This document shows, in pieces, positions 22,666 through 34,005 of a stretch of 64,000 nucleotides of DNA. The position numbers and the translations under genes were made by a program. Source of the stretch: Viola odorata (lineage: Eukaryota > Streptophyta > Magnoliopsida > Malpighiales > Violaceae); NCBI GenBank assembly GCA_963691705.1, contig OY829545.1, forward strand, positions 43,573,475 to 43,637,474. The letters run 5' to 3'. The notes under the pieces were generated by a model. The model saw nothing but the letters and a program-made list of their open reading frames with translations. It did no database searches and was not told the DNA's origin. The first letter of the stretch is position 1. Every line of letters begins with the position of its first letter.

Positions 22666-23158
22666 CTGAGGCGCTTCCATGATCAGATAAGGTTGGCGCC
22701 AGAAAGGACTTCACTTCTTGTATTTCTCCTATAGACCATTGGCTTGATTCAATCTGTAATAATCAATGACACTCATCCTGTATTACTGTTTGTAATTTTT
22801 TCTCTTAACAAATAATCTTCATTCCGCCTTTTTGCGTTATCGGACTAGTTCGATTGTCGCCCAATCGCGTTATCCTATTTGTCGCGTCATCACGCCATTG
22901 CGTCTGTATTGTTTTGAAAGTTGATTCTTCTTTTCAGAGCATTTAATGCTCAGGATTTCCTCATTAATGCAAAAGAGGAGTCATGATGATCCAAAAGACA
23001 CGTGTCAACTTGTAAGGGTGCCAAGGGTTAGCGTGCCCTAGAAATTGGTGAGATCAAAGCGCCTTCTCACTTCTCAAGAATCGTACTCATTACCTACGTC
23101 TGTTCCTTGAGACGTCATGACGACTGTTACAACAGTCATTTTTCTTGACTTCTGAGGC
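22666..23158. other. Intergenic region between the two antisense genes of element A
   Basis: No gene is seen here. It has CG-rich words GCGTTATCGG, TCGCGTTATCC and GTCGCGTCATC at about 22845-22900, some 260-310 bp before the TATA box of the next gene. The equivalent place in copy B (about 56275-56300) has GCGTTATCTCC and GATATCGCTC. Confidence 0.6.
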
Positions 23159-23165
23159 TATAAAA
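23159..23165 (+). promoter_or_regulatory. TATA box of antisense gene 'd' (element A)
   Basis: TATAAAA within GGCTATAAAACC, 174 bp upstream of an intron-like 5' leader and 180 bp before the ATG at 23339. The same arrangement (GGTTATAAAACCC) precedes the homologue in copy B at 56553. Confidence 0.72.
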
Positions 23166-23338
23166 CCTAACACTTGTTTCTTTTTTCCATTTTTGTCATT
23201 TTACTCTTTCCATATTCTTCTGAGTCGGCTTCTACTTCTCCTTCTCATCGTCCTGGGTGTTCAGAGTTCCTCTCCTTAGAAAGGTACTTCTCATTTGTTC
23301 TCGTTGTCTCCTTCATCCTTTTACCCTTTATTTCCGCT

Positions 23339-25520
23339 ATGGTTAGGACTCGTCGCTCTGAGTCTAAATCAATTGATGACGAAAATATTGAGAATACCCC
23401 CACTAGTATTACTTCTTTAACTGCTCTTAATGAGCATCTAGCCGACCATCATGCTAATATTCCAGAGGGTTATACGGTCTCCGTTGCCCCTGAATCATTA
23501 TGCCTGAATAGCATTTTGACCGACAATCGTAGGGTTCTATACGCCCAGATGTTTCATTACGGTTTCTGATTTCCTGTTGATTCCTTTGTGGAATAGTTGC
23601 TTACTGCTCTTAATCTGAATCCTGTTCAGTTAACCCCAAACGCATATTGTTGCGTTTATGCCTTTCTAGAGCTTTGCAAGTACAAAGGGATTAATTCTCA
23701 TTCCCTTTTGCTGCTCAAGTCTCGTTTCAAACTGTACAGTCGTCGGGGTGTGATAGCGATATTGCCCCGTTATGACGATGACTCGCTTAAGAACTTCACC
23801 TGGAAACTCCTTCACCTTGAGTCTTCCATTGATAGTTGGAAAAAGGATTTTTTTGTTATTGACCTTCCTGATCAGCCTGACCCTTGGTGGCAATCCGGTT
23901 TTAATCAAGACATCAAGGATAGTGCCTGGGGTCGGCAGGGGGCGCTTCGCCAGCTTGAGCGGGGCTGGTTGGATAAACTACTCCAGCTGGAAATCAGCAT
24001 TCATACTCGCAATTTGGCATGCGGGATGGACATCAAAACTTGCATCAGACGTGAGTGTTGCATTGTTTTCTTCTTTGTCGCAGTTTGTACTAACACTAAC
24101 ATTATCTCATGATTATGCAGCGATCGATCCCAACCGGAAACCCGGGAGCGTCAGGAAACGGTTAAGAAAGGCTCAACAAAGGAAGGAAAAAGAAGAGGCT
24201 ATTGTCGCCGCTGCCGCTGATGCTGCTACAGCTGCGGTTAATCCGACTGTGCCGCCTGTCGCTACCATGAGTCTCGTTCAGGCGTCTTTTTCCCCAGTTG
24301 GTGAGGAATCCGCTACTATTCCTTTGGGTGTTCCTGTCGTGTCTGTTGCCGCCTACCCTGTTCAGGCCTCCTCCTCCAGGTCTCCACCAAAAGGAAAGAA
24401 AAAGAAAAGGACGAGAAGCATTGTTGCTCTCACTCCGTCCCCAGACGCGGCAGCTTCCTCTGAAGCGTTTGTTACCGATATCGTTACAGTAAGTGTTTCT
24501 TTTATAAACGTTATCTCACCCTTTGCCTTTTAACACCATTTTTGTATTTTCTTTTATTCTCTTATTCCTCGTTTCATTTCCTTTTGTAGGACGCCACTAC
24601 TGCTTCCACTCTCGTCTCCCCATCAAACAGCATGAACTTGAGCCACATACTGGCTCGTCCTGCGAAGAGGGTGCGACCTGACGCGGGGGGCGCGAGCCCG
24701 CTGACGGGTCACGCTAATATCGGGGAGGGACACAATGTCGCGGTTGATTCCATGATGCCTTCTGAGGATCAATCTTCTGACTTTCTCGGGGGCCTTAGCG
24801 GTTCAGGGCCCTTCGAACCCTTTTCCAGTGGCTTGGGTTTTAGTGAAGATCTGTCTGGTTTCTCACCTCATGGTTCCTTCAAACTTCACGGGGGTACTTC
24901 TTCTCGCCAGCCTCCATCTCCCTCTACCGTGGTTTTTATTCCTTCTAGGGCCCCAATGCTTCGGCACTTCGAGGGAGGGGTTGTCGCGCCTCACCTCATT
25001 GCCGACCTGAGCTCGACCCGCGAATGCACAGGTGACTTCAGTGCGCTCCAAGCTCTTTACTTGTTTCTCTGAATTTCATTACTAGGAGGAGCACATGTCG
25101 CGCAAGGTCCCCACCCTTTTCGCCTCTTTAGACGGACTCTCTAAGGAGAAAGAGGAGAATGAGAGGTTATTGGAGGAGCACCAGAATTTACTGCTGGCCT
25201 TAGCGATGGCCCGGAAGGAATAGAGAGAGGCGCAAAAGCAGGCGTCCGCTGAGAAAACTAGGAGTGCTGCGCTGGAAGAGGAAAAGGCAGCGTTGGTGGC
25301 AGAGAGAACATCACTGGAGGGAGAGACAGCAGAAAAATGCATGTGGTACATTAAGAACACTACCACTATCATGGCCAACTGCTTCTCAGAGATTCATGGA
25401 GAAGAGGTGTACCGCGGTGATGCCCTTTCTGCCGCTTTCCTGAAGAAGTCCGTGCATCTCACAGACGAGGGTTTCCGCCAGGCCAAGGTGAAGGGATACA
25501 AGAGTCGGGGAAGTTCGTAG
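23339..25520 (+). pseudogene. Antisense gene 'd' homologue of Tat element A (Transposase_28-like)
   Basis: Exon 1 (23339-24050, 712 nt, the same length as in copy B) encodes the N-terminal domain with YCCVYAFLELCKYKGI near 23645 and a Trp-rich segment. Intron 1 is 24051-24120. Exon 2 (24121-24488) has the basic KGKKKKRTRS motif. Intron 2 is 24489-24589. Exon 3 starts at 24590 and ends with the coiled coil and family C-terminus at 25520. Damage includes TGA near 23567 (Arg in copy B), TAG near 23596, a deletion of roughly 200 bp with a shift near 25050, and TAG near 25221. The splice sites remain canonical. Function unknown. Confidence 0.75.
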
Positions 25521-26241
25521 GGTCGGCCTACGCCGAGCGTTATCGCTCTGTTTGTTGCTCAAGAGCCGTCCATTTTTGTCCTTGTCTCTTGAACCTTAAA
25601 GTTTTGGGCTTTTGTTTTTTGTAACCCTTCTGAGGCATTTATGAACAACCATATATTCGGTTTCCTAATTTCATTTGCTGCCAATTTCCTTTCCTTATTA
25701 AGTTGTGATGATGGGCGCGTCGGGAAATATCGCGGCATGACCCTTGCATGAGCATTTCAATTATCACCCAGTAGATAACCTCCGAGATAACAAGCATATA
25801 GAAAAGAAGCGCGATATCCGCTTTTTCCAGTTTCCCTCAATATATAGCATATAATAGTCTTGTCGCAAACGTTCTCGGCTGGTGGCTTAGAGTGGCTCGT
25901 AGATAGGTTCTAATGTCTCCTTTTCCATGGGAGTATTGCTAGAAAGATACATAGTATCCGTATTGCTTAAATCACACCCCCCAAGCCACGATAACGAGAG
26001 AATCAATCTCTGCATCGTCTGAATAATATCTCTGCACATTCTCAATTAGAAATCATTAGTAAAATGACATGTACTAATAGACAATAGTTACCCGTAAGAG
26101 CCTTTTTGCCTCCAACTCGGATTGTTATTGCCGATGTCGCTCATATCACTTTCTCCACCTGCCATCTTCACTAGGGATTTCCCATCTAGTTACTTACTGG
26201 GATTTCACGATTCTTTGCGTTTTCAATGATCGGCCTGGAAA
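25521..26241. other. Spacer between antisense gene and repeat array (element A)
   Basis: No coding support. It holds the block conserved in all three copies just before the array (about 26150-26215: CTTTCTCCACC, CCCATCTAGTTACTTACTGGG) and several GCGATA or TATCGC words (25544, 25722, 25822). Confidence 0.6.
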
Positions 26242-26690
26242 GTGCCTCATCTTAGTGAGTCGTCGGATCAGGACAGGCCGTCACAAGGCTAGGTTTTTCA
26301 CTTTCAGGCGTTGACCTCACATTCCGGAATCGTGCCCTCACTTAGTGAGCCGTCTATATTAGCCCGGTTATCACAAGGATAGGATTTTCACTTCCAGGAT
26401 GGAGTTACTATCTCTCTAGGGCGTGCCTCTTCTTGGTGAGCCGTCTCCACGAGAACGGTCAGTACAAGGGTAGGACTTTTCACTCCCAGGGATGCCGGGA
26501 TGTGCCTCATCTTAGTGGGCCGTCTATGTGCCTCGTCTCAGTGGCCCACCTGTGTTAGTGCGGCTGCCACGAGGATAGGACTTTTCACTCCCAACACTAG
26601 TTTTTAGGTATGCCAGGGCGTGCCCTCACTTAGTGAGCCGTCTGATCAGGACCGACCGTCACAAGGATAGGACTTTTCACTCCTGGCACC
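26242..26690. repeat. Tandem-repeat array of Tat element A
   Basis: Units start at 26242, 26332, 26423, 26502, 26528 and 26620, where 26528 looks like a partial internal duplication. The cores are GTGCCTCATCTTAGTGAG and CACAAGGATAGGACTTTTCAC. Spacing is 90, 91, 79, 26, 92. The first three spacings almost equal those in copy B (90, 88, 79), so the array is inherited with the element rather than formed independently. Confidence 0.88.
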
Positions 26691-26794
26691 CTTTATTATC
26701 TGCACATCATCAGCCATAAAACACACAAGAATATCCTCTATTCGAGCGTTAGCACAAATCAGGGCTGAGATTAACAAAAGGTGCAGAAAATGGA

Positions 26795-28130
26795 TTAAAC
26801 TCTAGCATGGTATAATTTCAAACGAGCTACGTTCCAAGAGTTAGGTAAGGGTGTACCATCGAGTTTTTCTAGGTGTTATGCTCCCTTTCTGATAACGCGG
26901 GTGACGCAGTATGGGTCATCCCAGTTCGGGCTAAGTTTCCAGCGGCTCGTTTGTCTTTAAGTACCAAGTCGCCGGCTTTCAGGAGTCGTTCTTTGACACG
27001 CCTATTGTGATAACGCGCCATCTTTTGCTTATAATGAAGCATTTTCAGAAGAGCTTCCTCCTGCCATTCTGGTAACGCATCGAGGTTAGCCCATAGCCTC
27101 TCCTCATTCGTTTCTTCCCTGAAGTATGCCACTCGCAGGCTCATTGTACCGATTTCCACCGGTGTGACGGCCTTAGTGCCAAAATCCAATGCGAAGGGTG
27201 TTTCCCCGTACTAGTTTTAACGGTCATGTGATACGCCCACATCACATATGGCAGCTCGTCTGCCCATTTCTTCTTAGATCCTTCTAAGTTTTTCTTTATG
27301 CCAGCGAGGATGCTTTGGTTTGTCACCTCCGCCTGACCGTTGGTCTGCGGGTGAGCCACGGAAGAGAACCTTTATTTGATCTGGAATTCTGCGCACTGAT
27401 CTCTGAAGAACTGGCTGGTGAACTGCGTCCCATTATCGCTGACTAGCATACGGGGAACACCGAACCGCATGATAACCTGGTGTTTGAAGAAACGCCAATT
27501 TTTTCCTGTTGTGATGTTGGCCACTGCTTCCGCTTCGACCCATTTCGTGAAGTAGTCTACTGTCACGACCACGAACTTTAGCTTGGACCTTGCTTTTGGA
27601 AACTGGCCCAGGATATCTATCCCCCATTTTGCAAAAGGACAAGGAGTCATTATCTCAGAAATCTCTGTAACAGGTCGTCGACGGATCTTGGAGAACTCCT
27701 GAGACTTTTGACAAGTCCGCACATAATTGTGGCAGTCTCTTCGAATGGTAGGCTAGTAGAATCCAGACCTGAAGACTTGCGCGGCTAAGATGCCGCCTGA
27801 CGCGTGCATACCACATATTCCTTCCTGGATTTCTCGCAAGGTGTGAAGGCCTTCTTCCATTATACACTTGGCCGCCGGGTGAGAGAAGCATCTTCAGATC
27901 AGCTCTCCATTGTAATATGTACACCTTGCTGCTTGTTTTAGTACTTTCTTCTTCTCGGCGTTATCCATAGGTAATTCCTCACGTTTTAAGTATTTTATCA
28001 CAGAGATTCGCCAGTCATTCTCGATTTCTTCCACGCAAAGTGAGGTTTGCTCTTCCATGAAGGAGGGAACCGATATCTCTCGGTAATACACACCCTTGGG
28101 TATGGATGCGTCTGAAATGCAAACATGCAT
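26795..28130 (-). pseudogene. Integrase region of Tat element A
   Basis: Read on minus from 28130: the end of the second RNase H (ASIPKGVYYREISV), zinc region (broken), integrase core with WGIDILGQFP near 27630 and VSDNGTQF near 27450, then HPQTNGQAEVTNQS near 27355, and the C-terminal module ending at a TAA at 26795-26797. Several frameshifts (near 27365, 27190 and in the zinc region at 27730-27900) and stops interrupt it. The Asp residues and NGQAE are readable, but not in one frame. It would catalyse strand transfer in an intact copy. Confidence 0.8.
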
Positions 28131-28894
28131 TTACGGGGATTCAACTTCATTTGATATTTTCCCATCACGCGAAAAACTTCTTCCAAGTCATTCAGATGGC
28201 CTTGGAAACTTCAGCTCTTAACTAGTATATCGTCAACGTATGCTTCCACGTTTCTTCCAATTTTCTTTTCAAAGACCTTGTTTGCCATTCGTTGAAAGGT
28301 GGCTCCAGCATTCTTCAGCCCAAACGGCATTCCCATATAACAGTAAGTAGCTTTCGGGGTGTTGAAAGCGGTTTTTTCTTCATCCTCAACGGCCATGGGG
28401 ATTTGATGGTATCCTGAATTGGCGTCTAGAGAGCTTAGATAGGTGTACCCCGCGGTCTGATCGACCAGCTGATCAATCCTAGGAAGAGGGTAGCAATCTT
28501 TGGGGCAGGCATCATTCAAGTCAGTAAAGTCGATGCACATGCGCCAATCTCCGTTAGGCTTTGGGACAAGAACTAGGTTGGCTAGCCAGGTCGGGTATTG
28601 GACTTCTCGGATGAAACCGGCGTCTAGGAGTTTGATCACCTCCTTCTCAACGGCCGACGCTCTCTCCGCAGAGAACGCGCGTCGCTTTTGCTGGATTGGC
28701 TTGATGTTGGGATCAACATTGAGTCGGTGTTCTGCCACCTCCCGAGAGATACCTGGCATGTCCGCGGGCTTCCATGCGAATTCTCCTTTACACTTGTGCA
28801 ACAGCCGAGCTAGTTGAAGGTTTTCCATTGGGCTAAGCTTTTCACTAACCAGAAAGCTTGCTCCGTCGATCCTGTTAACCGACACGGGTACCAT
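28131..28894 (-). pseudogene. Reverse transcriptase of Tat element A (3' part deleted)
   Basis: From 28894 on minus: the linker after protease, then RT with KPNGDWRMCIDFTDLN near 28560, LDANSGYHQIPM near 28430, MPFGLKNAGATFQRM near 28310 and the catalytic YVDD near 28240. A TAG follows DDILVKS at about 28211. After CMFAFQ at about 28110 the sequence jumps directly to the end of the second RNase H, so about 1.2 kb present in copy B (61510-62690) is missing. The deletion removes the RT thumb, connection and most of both RNase H domains, making the copy incapable of reverse transcription. Confidence 0.83.
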
Positions 28895-28927
28895 GTTGTC
28901 TAATGGCTGAGTGCGCTTCTCATCATT

Positions 28928-29911
28928 TTATTCGTACGGATCTACCATTACATAGATGTACCTATCACAACTCTTCTGAGTCATGAGGAGGTAACACTCG
29001 GCCGCCAATTTCTGATTGCCTTTTATTGAGACTACCCCCTCCCAAGAGGGATATTTCATCCTCAAATATTTTTGTGATATCGCCACTCCGAAGTGGTTGA
29101 GGAAACGTCTTCCCAGAATAGCGTTATAGGGCAGATTTAGGTCCACGACTAGGAATAGCAGCTCCTCCGATTGCTTGGAGGTATCCTCTCTGAAGTACAC
29201 GGGCAAGGTGGTTACCCCAGTTACTGGGATCGGGACCCCATCCACCTCAATTATTGGCTTCTTGCAGGGCGCCAACTCGTTGTCGGGGCGCTTCATAAGG
29301 TTATAGGCTTCCAGTGAAAATAAGTTAACGACGCTTCCGTTGTCCACGAGGGTTCTTCTAACCCCGTGATTAGCGATAACAGGTGTAACCACTAACGCGT
29401 CATTATGTGGATAAATGACGTCTTTCTCATCCTCTTCAGAGAAAGACAGCACCATTCTGTCCAAAGCACTTATCGCTTCGCTTTTCATCATCGCGCCCTC
29501 CCGCTTCCGCTTGTCTCCCGTCACGGGCGTTAATTGTGTGGGTTCATCTAGGTAGGGGGTGCCTCCGGCTATGATGTTGATGATAGGGACCTCGTCATCA
29601 TCCATCATGAATGTTTCTCTACCTCTTCCGGCGGGGACGACATTACTTCCTAGAACGCGAGGGAGTGCTAGTCTGTTATCAGCAGCTCTGCTCGTAGGAT
29701 TGTTCCTAGCTTCCTCTCTGGTCTTAGTGGCGAATTCTCCGAGATACCCTTCCTCTACCAGACGCTCTATCACCAGCTTTAATTCTCTGTACACTTCTGT
29801 AGAGTGTCCCTTAGCTTTGTGGAACTTGCAAAAAGCATTTTCTTTTCCCCCTATGATTACCCTAGGCTTAACAGGGGCGGGGTAACGAATGGGTAGATTC
29901 CGCTGTTCCAC
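28928..29911 (-). pseudogene. Zinc-binding and protease region of Tat element A
   Basis: An open stretch of 327 codons on minus. It begins with a gag C-terminal portion containing CKFHKAKGHSTEVYRELK, a zinc-knuckle-like CHHC region. The aspartic protease follows with the active site LVDNGSVVNLFS near 29340 and LPYNAILGRRFLNHFG near 29115. It ends at TAA just after DPYE, where copy B reads Gln, consistent with C-to-T change. It is frame-shifted relative to gag at about 29914. The protease would mature the particle proteins. Confidence 0.8.
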
Positions 29912-29916
29912 AATTG

Positions 29917-31473
29917 CTAATATTTTCGCTCTTGGTAAAATGAGGGAAGGGAGGTCCGGGTCCTAAATTCGACCCTTGGGAGGATCTCCCTGCCACCGAG
30001 TAGGGGAATTACCGGACTTTCCTTTTGAGGACTTGCCTCTGCGCTGATTGGAGGCCCTAGGAATGTGATCTTTTCACTGTGCATATTCATCAATAAAGCG
30101 ATCCTCTGAAATGGTAGTGGTAGGAGCGTTAGGGGCTTGAGGCCATCTTGTAGCACGCTCCGGGCTTTGTCCCTATTTTCTTCTTCTTCCATCCTTGCGT
30201 AGTTGTGGGCTTTCAGCCTTAACGCGTCTAATGTCGCCAGGGGGTCCACCATCAACGTGTCTCTTAATTTCCCGTAATGGCAGTTCCGCTTCAGGGCTTC
30301 TACGGCGAAGTCCACAGTAACGCCAGGGGTTAATGACATTTCCAAGTCGAAACGACTAAGGAAATCTCTCAAAGATTCCTGAGGCTTACGGTGGATATCA
30401 AATAAGGCTACGGCAGATTTCTTGATGGGGACCGCAGTGCTGAATTGACTTCGAAACTTAGAGTCCAGCTGCGGGAAGCTATCAATAGATCCACCGGGAA
30501 GACCGTCAAACCAGAGGCGGGCAACCCCTGACAACGTCATGACAAATATTTGACACAAGGCTGCATCACTATGGGTTTGAAATTGTACGAAGTCCTTCAC
30601 CTTGTTGAGGTGAGAAATGGGATCTCTGGTACCATCGTAGGATTCTGTGGGAAGTTTCACATACCGACTGACCCTATGACGCTTCACCCAATGACTAAAC
30701 GGGTGACCTGAAATATCGTCAAGGATTTCACGCGTATGACGAGGAGGTGACGCTTCCAAATGACACCTCCGATTACGCGGATCTGGATTGTGATGTCTCT
30801 GAGGGGACTGACTGCGACTCCTAGGTGAGCGGGTTCGATGTCTTCTACTGCTGGATCTTTCGCTACGTTCAAGGGATACATTCCTATTCGCTTCTTCTCG
30901 CCAACCGTCCCAACGGTCTCTATGCTCGTCAAGCCGTCTTTCCCCTTGAGGGATGGGAAACTGCGACACCTGCGGCACATAAGATTCTATTTGTCCCTGA
31001 TCGAGTCTCATAAGGCTAATTAGGGTATCCGTTACGGGCATAGTTAACGGGACACTTCTGTGTTGTAAAGGCAATAAGGGTCGTTCGGCGACAATGGATG
31101 GTGTAAAAATAACCTGGGGAGGAATACTCGACCCAGAAGCATCTGGCACGATCCTCATGGCTAGCTCAGTTAAGTAATCCAGCTGGGCACAAAGGACGGA
31201 TATTTCGCTCGCGAGGTGGTTGTTTGCATCACTAAGCGTGAGTCCCCTAGAAGGAGGAGGATAAGAACTGGATCCCCCCGTTTGGGGCAAGGGAATGCTT
31301 ATCTGGGAGGAAAGTGTTCCTCCTACCATCTTGAAGGAGAGATCTGAAGACTCTCGATTGATTTCTTGCATCATAGTAGACTCATCAGCAATGGCGAAAG
31401 GAAAGAGTCGTCTATGGATCCCAAAGGGAATGCCGGAAGATGGAGGCGGAGTGGACTCCGAGTCAGAAGCCAT
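29917..31473 (-). CDS. Gag of Tat element A
   Basis: A 518-codon open frame on minus, starting MASDSESTPPPSSG 88 bases after the 5' LTR. The N-terminal half is low-complexity (Ser/Pro, then an Arg/Ser-rich segment near residues 200-245). From about residue 255 the capsid-type Retrotrans_gag domain is seen, with HPFSHWVKRHRVSRY, ESYDGTRDPISHL, ARLWFDGLPGGSI and DFLSRFDLEMS. The product would assemble virus-like particles and bind RNA. The open frame is notable among otherwise broken Tat A genes, but it is cut off from the protease by a frameshift near 29914, so a complete Gag including the zinc region is not made. Confidence 0.8.
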   Translation of the reverse strand: MASDSESTPPPSSGIPFGIHRRLFPFAIADESTMMQEINRESSDLSFKMVGGTLSSQISIPLPQTGGSSSYPPPSRGLTLSDANNHLASEISVLCAQLDYLTELAMRIVPDASGSSIPPQVIFTPSIVAERPLLPLQHRSVPLTMPVTDTLISLMRLDQGQIESYVPQVSQFPIPQGERRLDEHRDRWDGWREEANRNVSLERSERSSSRRHRTRSPRSRSQSPQRHHNPDPRNRRCHLEASPPRHTREILDDISGHPFSHWVKRHRVSRYVKLPTESYDGTRDPISHLNKVKDFVQFQTHSDAALCQIFVMTLSGVARLWFDGLPGGSIDSFPQLDSKFRSQFSTAVPIKKSAVALFDIHRKPQESLRDFLSRFDLEMSLTPGVTVDFAVEALKRNCHYGKLRDTLMVDPLATLDALRLKAHNYARMEEEENRDKARSVLQDGLKPLTLLPLPFQRIALLMNMHSEKITFLGPPISAEASPQKESPVIPLLGGREILPRVEFRTRTSLPSFYQERKY

Positions 31474-31539
31474 GGTTGGTCTGATCCTTCCAGGAAAAAT
31501 GGAGCTTGGCTGTCAAGGATGCTCACTTAATCAACCAAA

Positions 31540-31561
31540 GCTCTCAATGAAAGCACCAATT
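31540..31561 (-). promoter_or_regulatory. Primer binding site region of Tat element A
   Basis: On minus, directly after the LTR end (CTTATCA), the sequence reads AATTGGTGCTTTCATTGAGAG. The word TGGTGCTTTCATTGAGAG follows the 5' LTR in many plant Tat-like elements. The exact tRNA is not assigned here. Confidence 0.65.
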
Positions 31562-32643
31562 TGATAAGATTCGAATTTTGGGGGAATCGGAAGTGAAGGT
31601 GGGGCCGATCAGAGTCACTATAGTAACCACCAAATGTACCTGTAAAGCTCCGGAGGGGGGGCTCCGGCGTAGACACTCTGATGCTTAAGTTAGTATGGCT
31701 GTTCAAAATAGCAGAGGTTCTAGTTGCAATCTTAGGCTTACCTTGCATTTTAAATGGTGGGGTATTTATAGGCCAAGTAGAGGGCGATATCTGGGAATAT
31801 AACGCTTCCAGCGACATCGAGGGCGATATCCCTAGCGACGTTAGGAGCGATATCTCCTGGTGACGTCAGGGGCGATATCTCCATGTGACATCATGACTGT
31901 CCCGGGATGGGATAACGCCATGTGTGCGGATAGATGACGCGTGAGACCCCCCCCCCTTCGCTGATGTCGACCATCCCAGGATTCCTTGCTGAAAAAGGGC
32001 GCCAACCCTCCGCGGCTGACCCCGGGCAGGCGCGGTAGGGTTCCGGCCTCAAAACTGGTACGAGGACAATAATGCCCTTGGGGTTGCCTTAATTGTTATC
32101 ACAGGTGGCCTTAGACTTGGCAGATGTATCGGTGGGTGTTGGTTCCCAGTAGGTTCCCCTAAGATCTCCGGTATATATTGGGGAAGTTGTCGGCTCTCGA
32201 TAACCTTTGGATATGTACTCATGAATATAAAGCTAGGCCACGCGGGTGGCCTAAGGTTGAGACTCGCGCATGCTTGACGAATCCCGATAGACTCCCTTAA
32301 GGTTACCGGTAATTGTTGGCTCAATTGGTAGCTCCCGGTAACCTCCCACCATGTGTTCATTCGTGGAAAGCTAGGCCACGAGGGTGGCCTCAGCTGGGTA
32401 GGTTGGAGGGTGGGTTAACGGTTCCCGGTATTTATCGTGGTCTCCATTAAGGCTCGTTCTTCGGGTTGGTTCCTGATATTGTTCCTCATGGATTCCGGTT
32501 GACAATGGCTTGGCTATTTGTGTGCGGTAACTTTCCTTAGTTTTTCCGGTAATGGACCGTTTCTGGTAATGTATTGGTCTTGCCGTTGATTCCTGATAGG
32601 ATTCGTGAACATCCCTAAGGATAGGCTATGCATGAACATATCA
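31562..32643 (-). repeat. 5' LTR of Tat element A
   Basis: It starts TGATAAGATTCG and ends GAACATATCA on plus, giving TGATA...TATCA inverted ends. It is similar over its first 550 bases to the LTR at 50619, including a poly-C tract at about 31950-31962 followed by GCTGATGTCGACCATCC. On minus a TATA box (TATAAATA, 31763-31770) lies about 200 bp from the 3' end. Four GCGATATC boxes at 31784, 31823, 31847 and 31872 stand just upstream of it. The transcription start would be near 31735. Flanking bases 32644-32648 (ATACC) separate it from the hAT terminus. Confidence 0.82.
31763..31770 (-). promoter_or_regulatory. TATA box of Tat LTR A
   Basis: TATAAATA on minus, within CCTATAAATACC. It is directly preceded, in transcription direction, by a ladder of GCGATATC boxes (31784-31879) and a TGACGTCA site at 31861-31868. 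Confidence 0.65.
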
Positions 32644-33583
32644 ATACCTAGGGGTGTGCAAAAACCGATCCGATCCGAAAATCGAACCGGAACCAGAGCA
32701 TTTTGAACCGAACCAAATTGAACTGTAAATTTTCGGTTCGGTCCGGCTCTGTTCCAATAAGAACCGAATTTTTTTGATTCGATTCGGTTCTGCCCCTACA
32801 AAAATTTGTAACCGAACCGAAAAACCCAATATATATAGGGGAAATAGCTTAAAGCACCCTTGTACTATCCGCGAAAACCAAAAACCTCCCCTATCCTTCA
32901 AAAAGTCCTTTACACCTCCCCTGTACTACGTTGACCGAGCAAAAGCTGGTCTCCGTCCACTTTAACTAACGGAACTGTTAAAGTCACTTACTACAACCAG
33001 TTTCCTTTTCTTTTCTTTTTTCCTTCCCGGTTGCACCTTCTTTTTCATTTTTTTTCAACCTCTTACAACCATTTCTTTTCTTTCTTTCTTCTTTCAACCT
33101 TTGATAACCTCTTCTTTCTTTCATTTGTTTTTTTATTTTGCTTTTCTCTTTTTTTCTTCCCTTCATCATCCTCTCTTCTTTTCTGGTTGTGTAGATTGCT
33201 GCGGTGGAGCTGCTGCGCGGATTGCGGTGGTGGCAGAGGGAGATTAGGATTAAGGCTAGTGGTGGCTTGATTGGGTTTTGATTTGGTTGCTGCTCGTGTA
33301 ATTTGGAGGTTTGATTTGGGGTTGGTTTTTAGGGCTGTTTTGGGGGCAGAATTTTGGGCTGGTTTTGACTAGATTTTGGGGCTATTTTGTGGCAGATTTT
33401 GTGGGCTTTGTGGCAGGTTTTGGGGCTAGCTGGGGTCTGATGATTTTTGGTGCAGAGGAGGAGATGAGGAGAGTGATAGGGATGGTGTAGTAATTTTTTT
33501 TGGTGGTTTTAATTAATTTAGCAAAAGATTGAAGATGATTGTAATTGGGATTTGGCAGAGGGAGATTGAAGATGATTGTAATT

Positions 33584-33659
33584 CAGATCTAGATCTAGAT
33601 TCAAATTCAGATCTAGATCTAGATCTAGATTCAAATTCAGATCTAGATCTAGATCTAAA
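33584..33659. repeat. AGATCT-type microsatellite
   Basis: Blocks of (AGATCT)n separated by two ATTCAAATTC spacers form a higher-order repeat inside the inverted-repeat element. In one frame it reads as alternating Asp/Leu/Asn/Ser, which explains open frames here that I do not consider genes. Confidence 0.85.
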
Positions 33660-33867
33660 TATATGGATGTCTCCATCCGAGAAGGAAGAGGGAGATGATG
33701 AAGCCTTGAGGGTGGATCGGAGTTGGTTTTGGTGAGGCTGTGATAAGGGTGAGATCGATTGAGTGCAGTGCAGAGGAGGAAATTGAAAGTAATTACTCTG
33801 GTTGGTTGGAGCCGTAGAGAAGAAGAGAAGAAAAGAAAAATAAAATGGAAAAGAACAACTCTTGCCC

Positions 33868-34005
33868 CTGTTGAGGAAATTCTGGAAATTATGGAAATGA
33901 AAATGGTGATGGTACAAATTCTGGAAATGAAAATGGAAAAATATTTCTTTAATTTTGAAATTCTGGAAATTATGGAAATGAAAATGGTGATGGTACAAGA
34001 AAAAG
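33868..34005. repeat. Direct repeat of about 45 bp within the inverted-repeat element
   Basis: The word block GAAATTCTGGAAATTATGG followed by AAATGAAAATGGTGATGGTACAA occurs at about 33878-33921 and again at about 33957-34000, with a partial third copy between them (about 33917-33940). Confidence 0.75.

Larger units (their letters stand above)
18924..32643 (-). mobile_element. Tat-type Ty3/gypsy element A (3' end truncated)
   Basis: On minus, from right to left: 5' LTR (32643-31562), primer site, gag (31473-29917), protease-RT, integrase (to 26795), tandem repeats (26690-26242), then two antisense genes on plus (25520-23339 and 22665-18924). The 3' LTR and the region that holds two more small antisense genes in copy B are missing, replaced at 18923 by an LTR fragment. 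An internal deletion of about 1.2 kb removes late RT and both RNase H domains at about 28100. A solo LTR is nested at 19710-21299. Confidence 0.85.
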
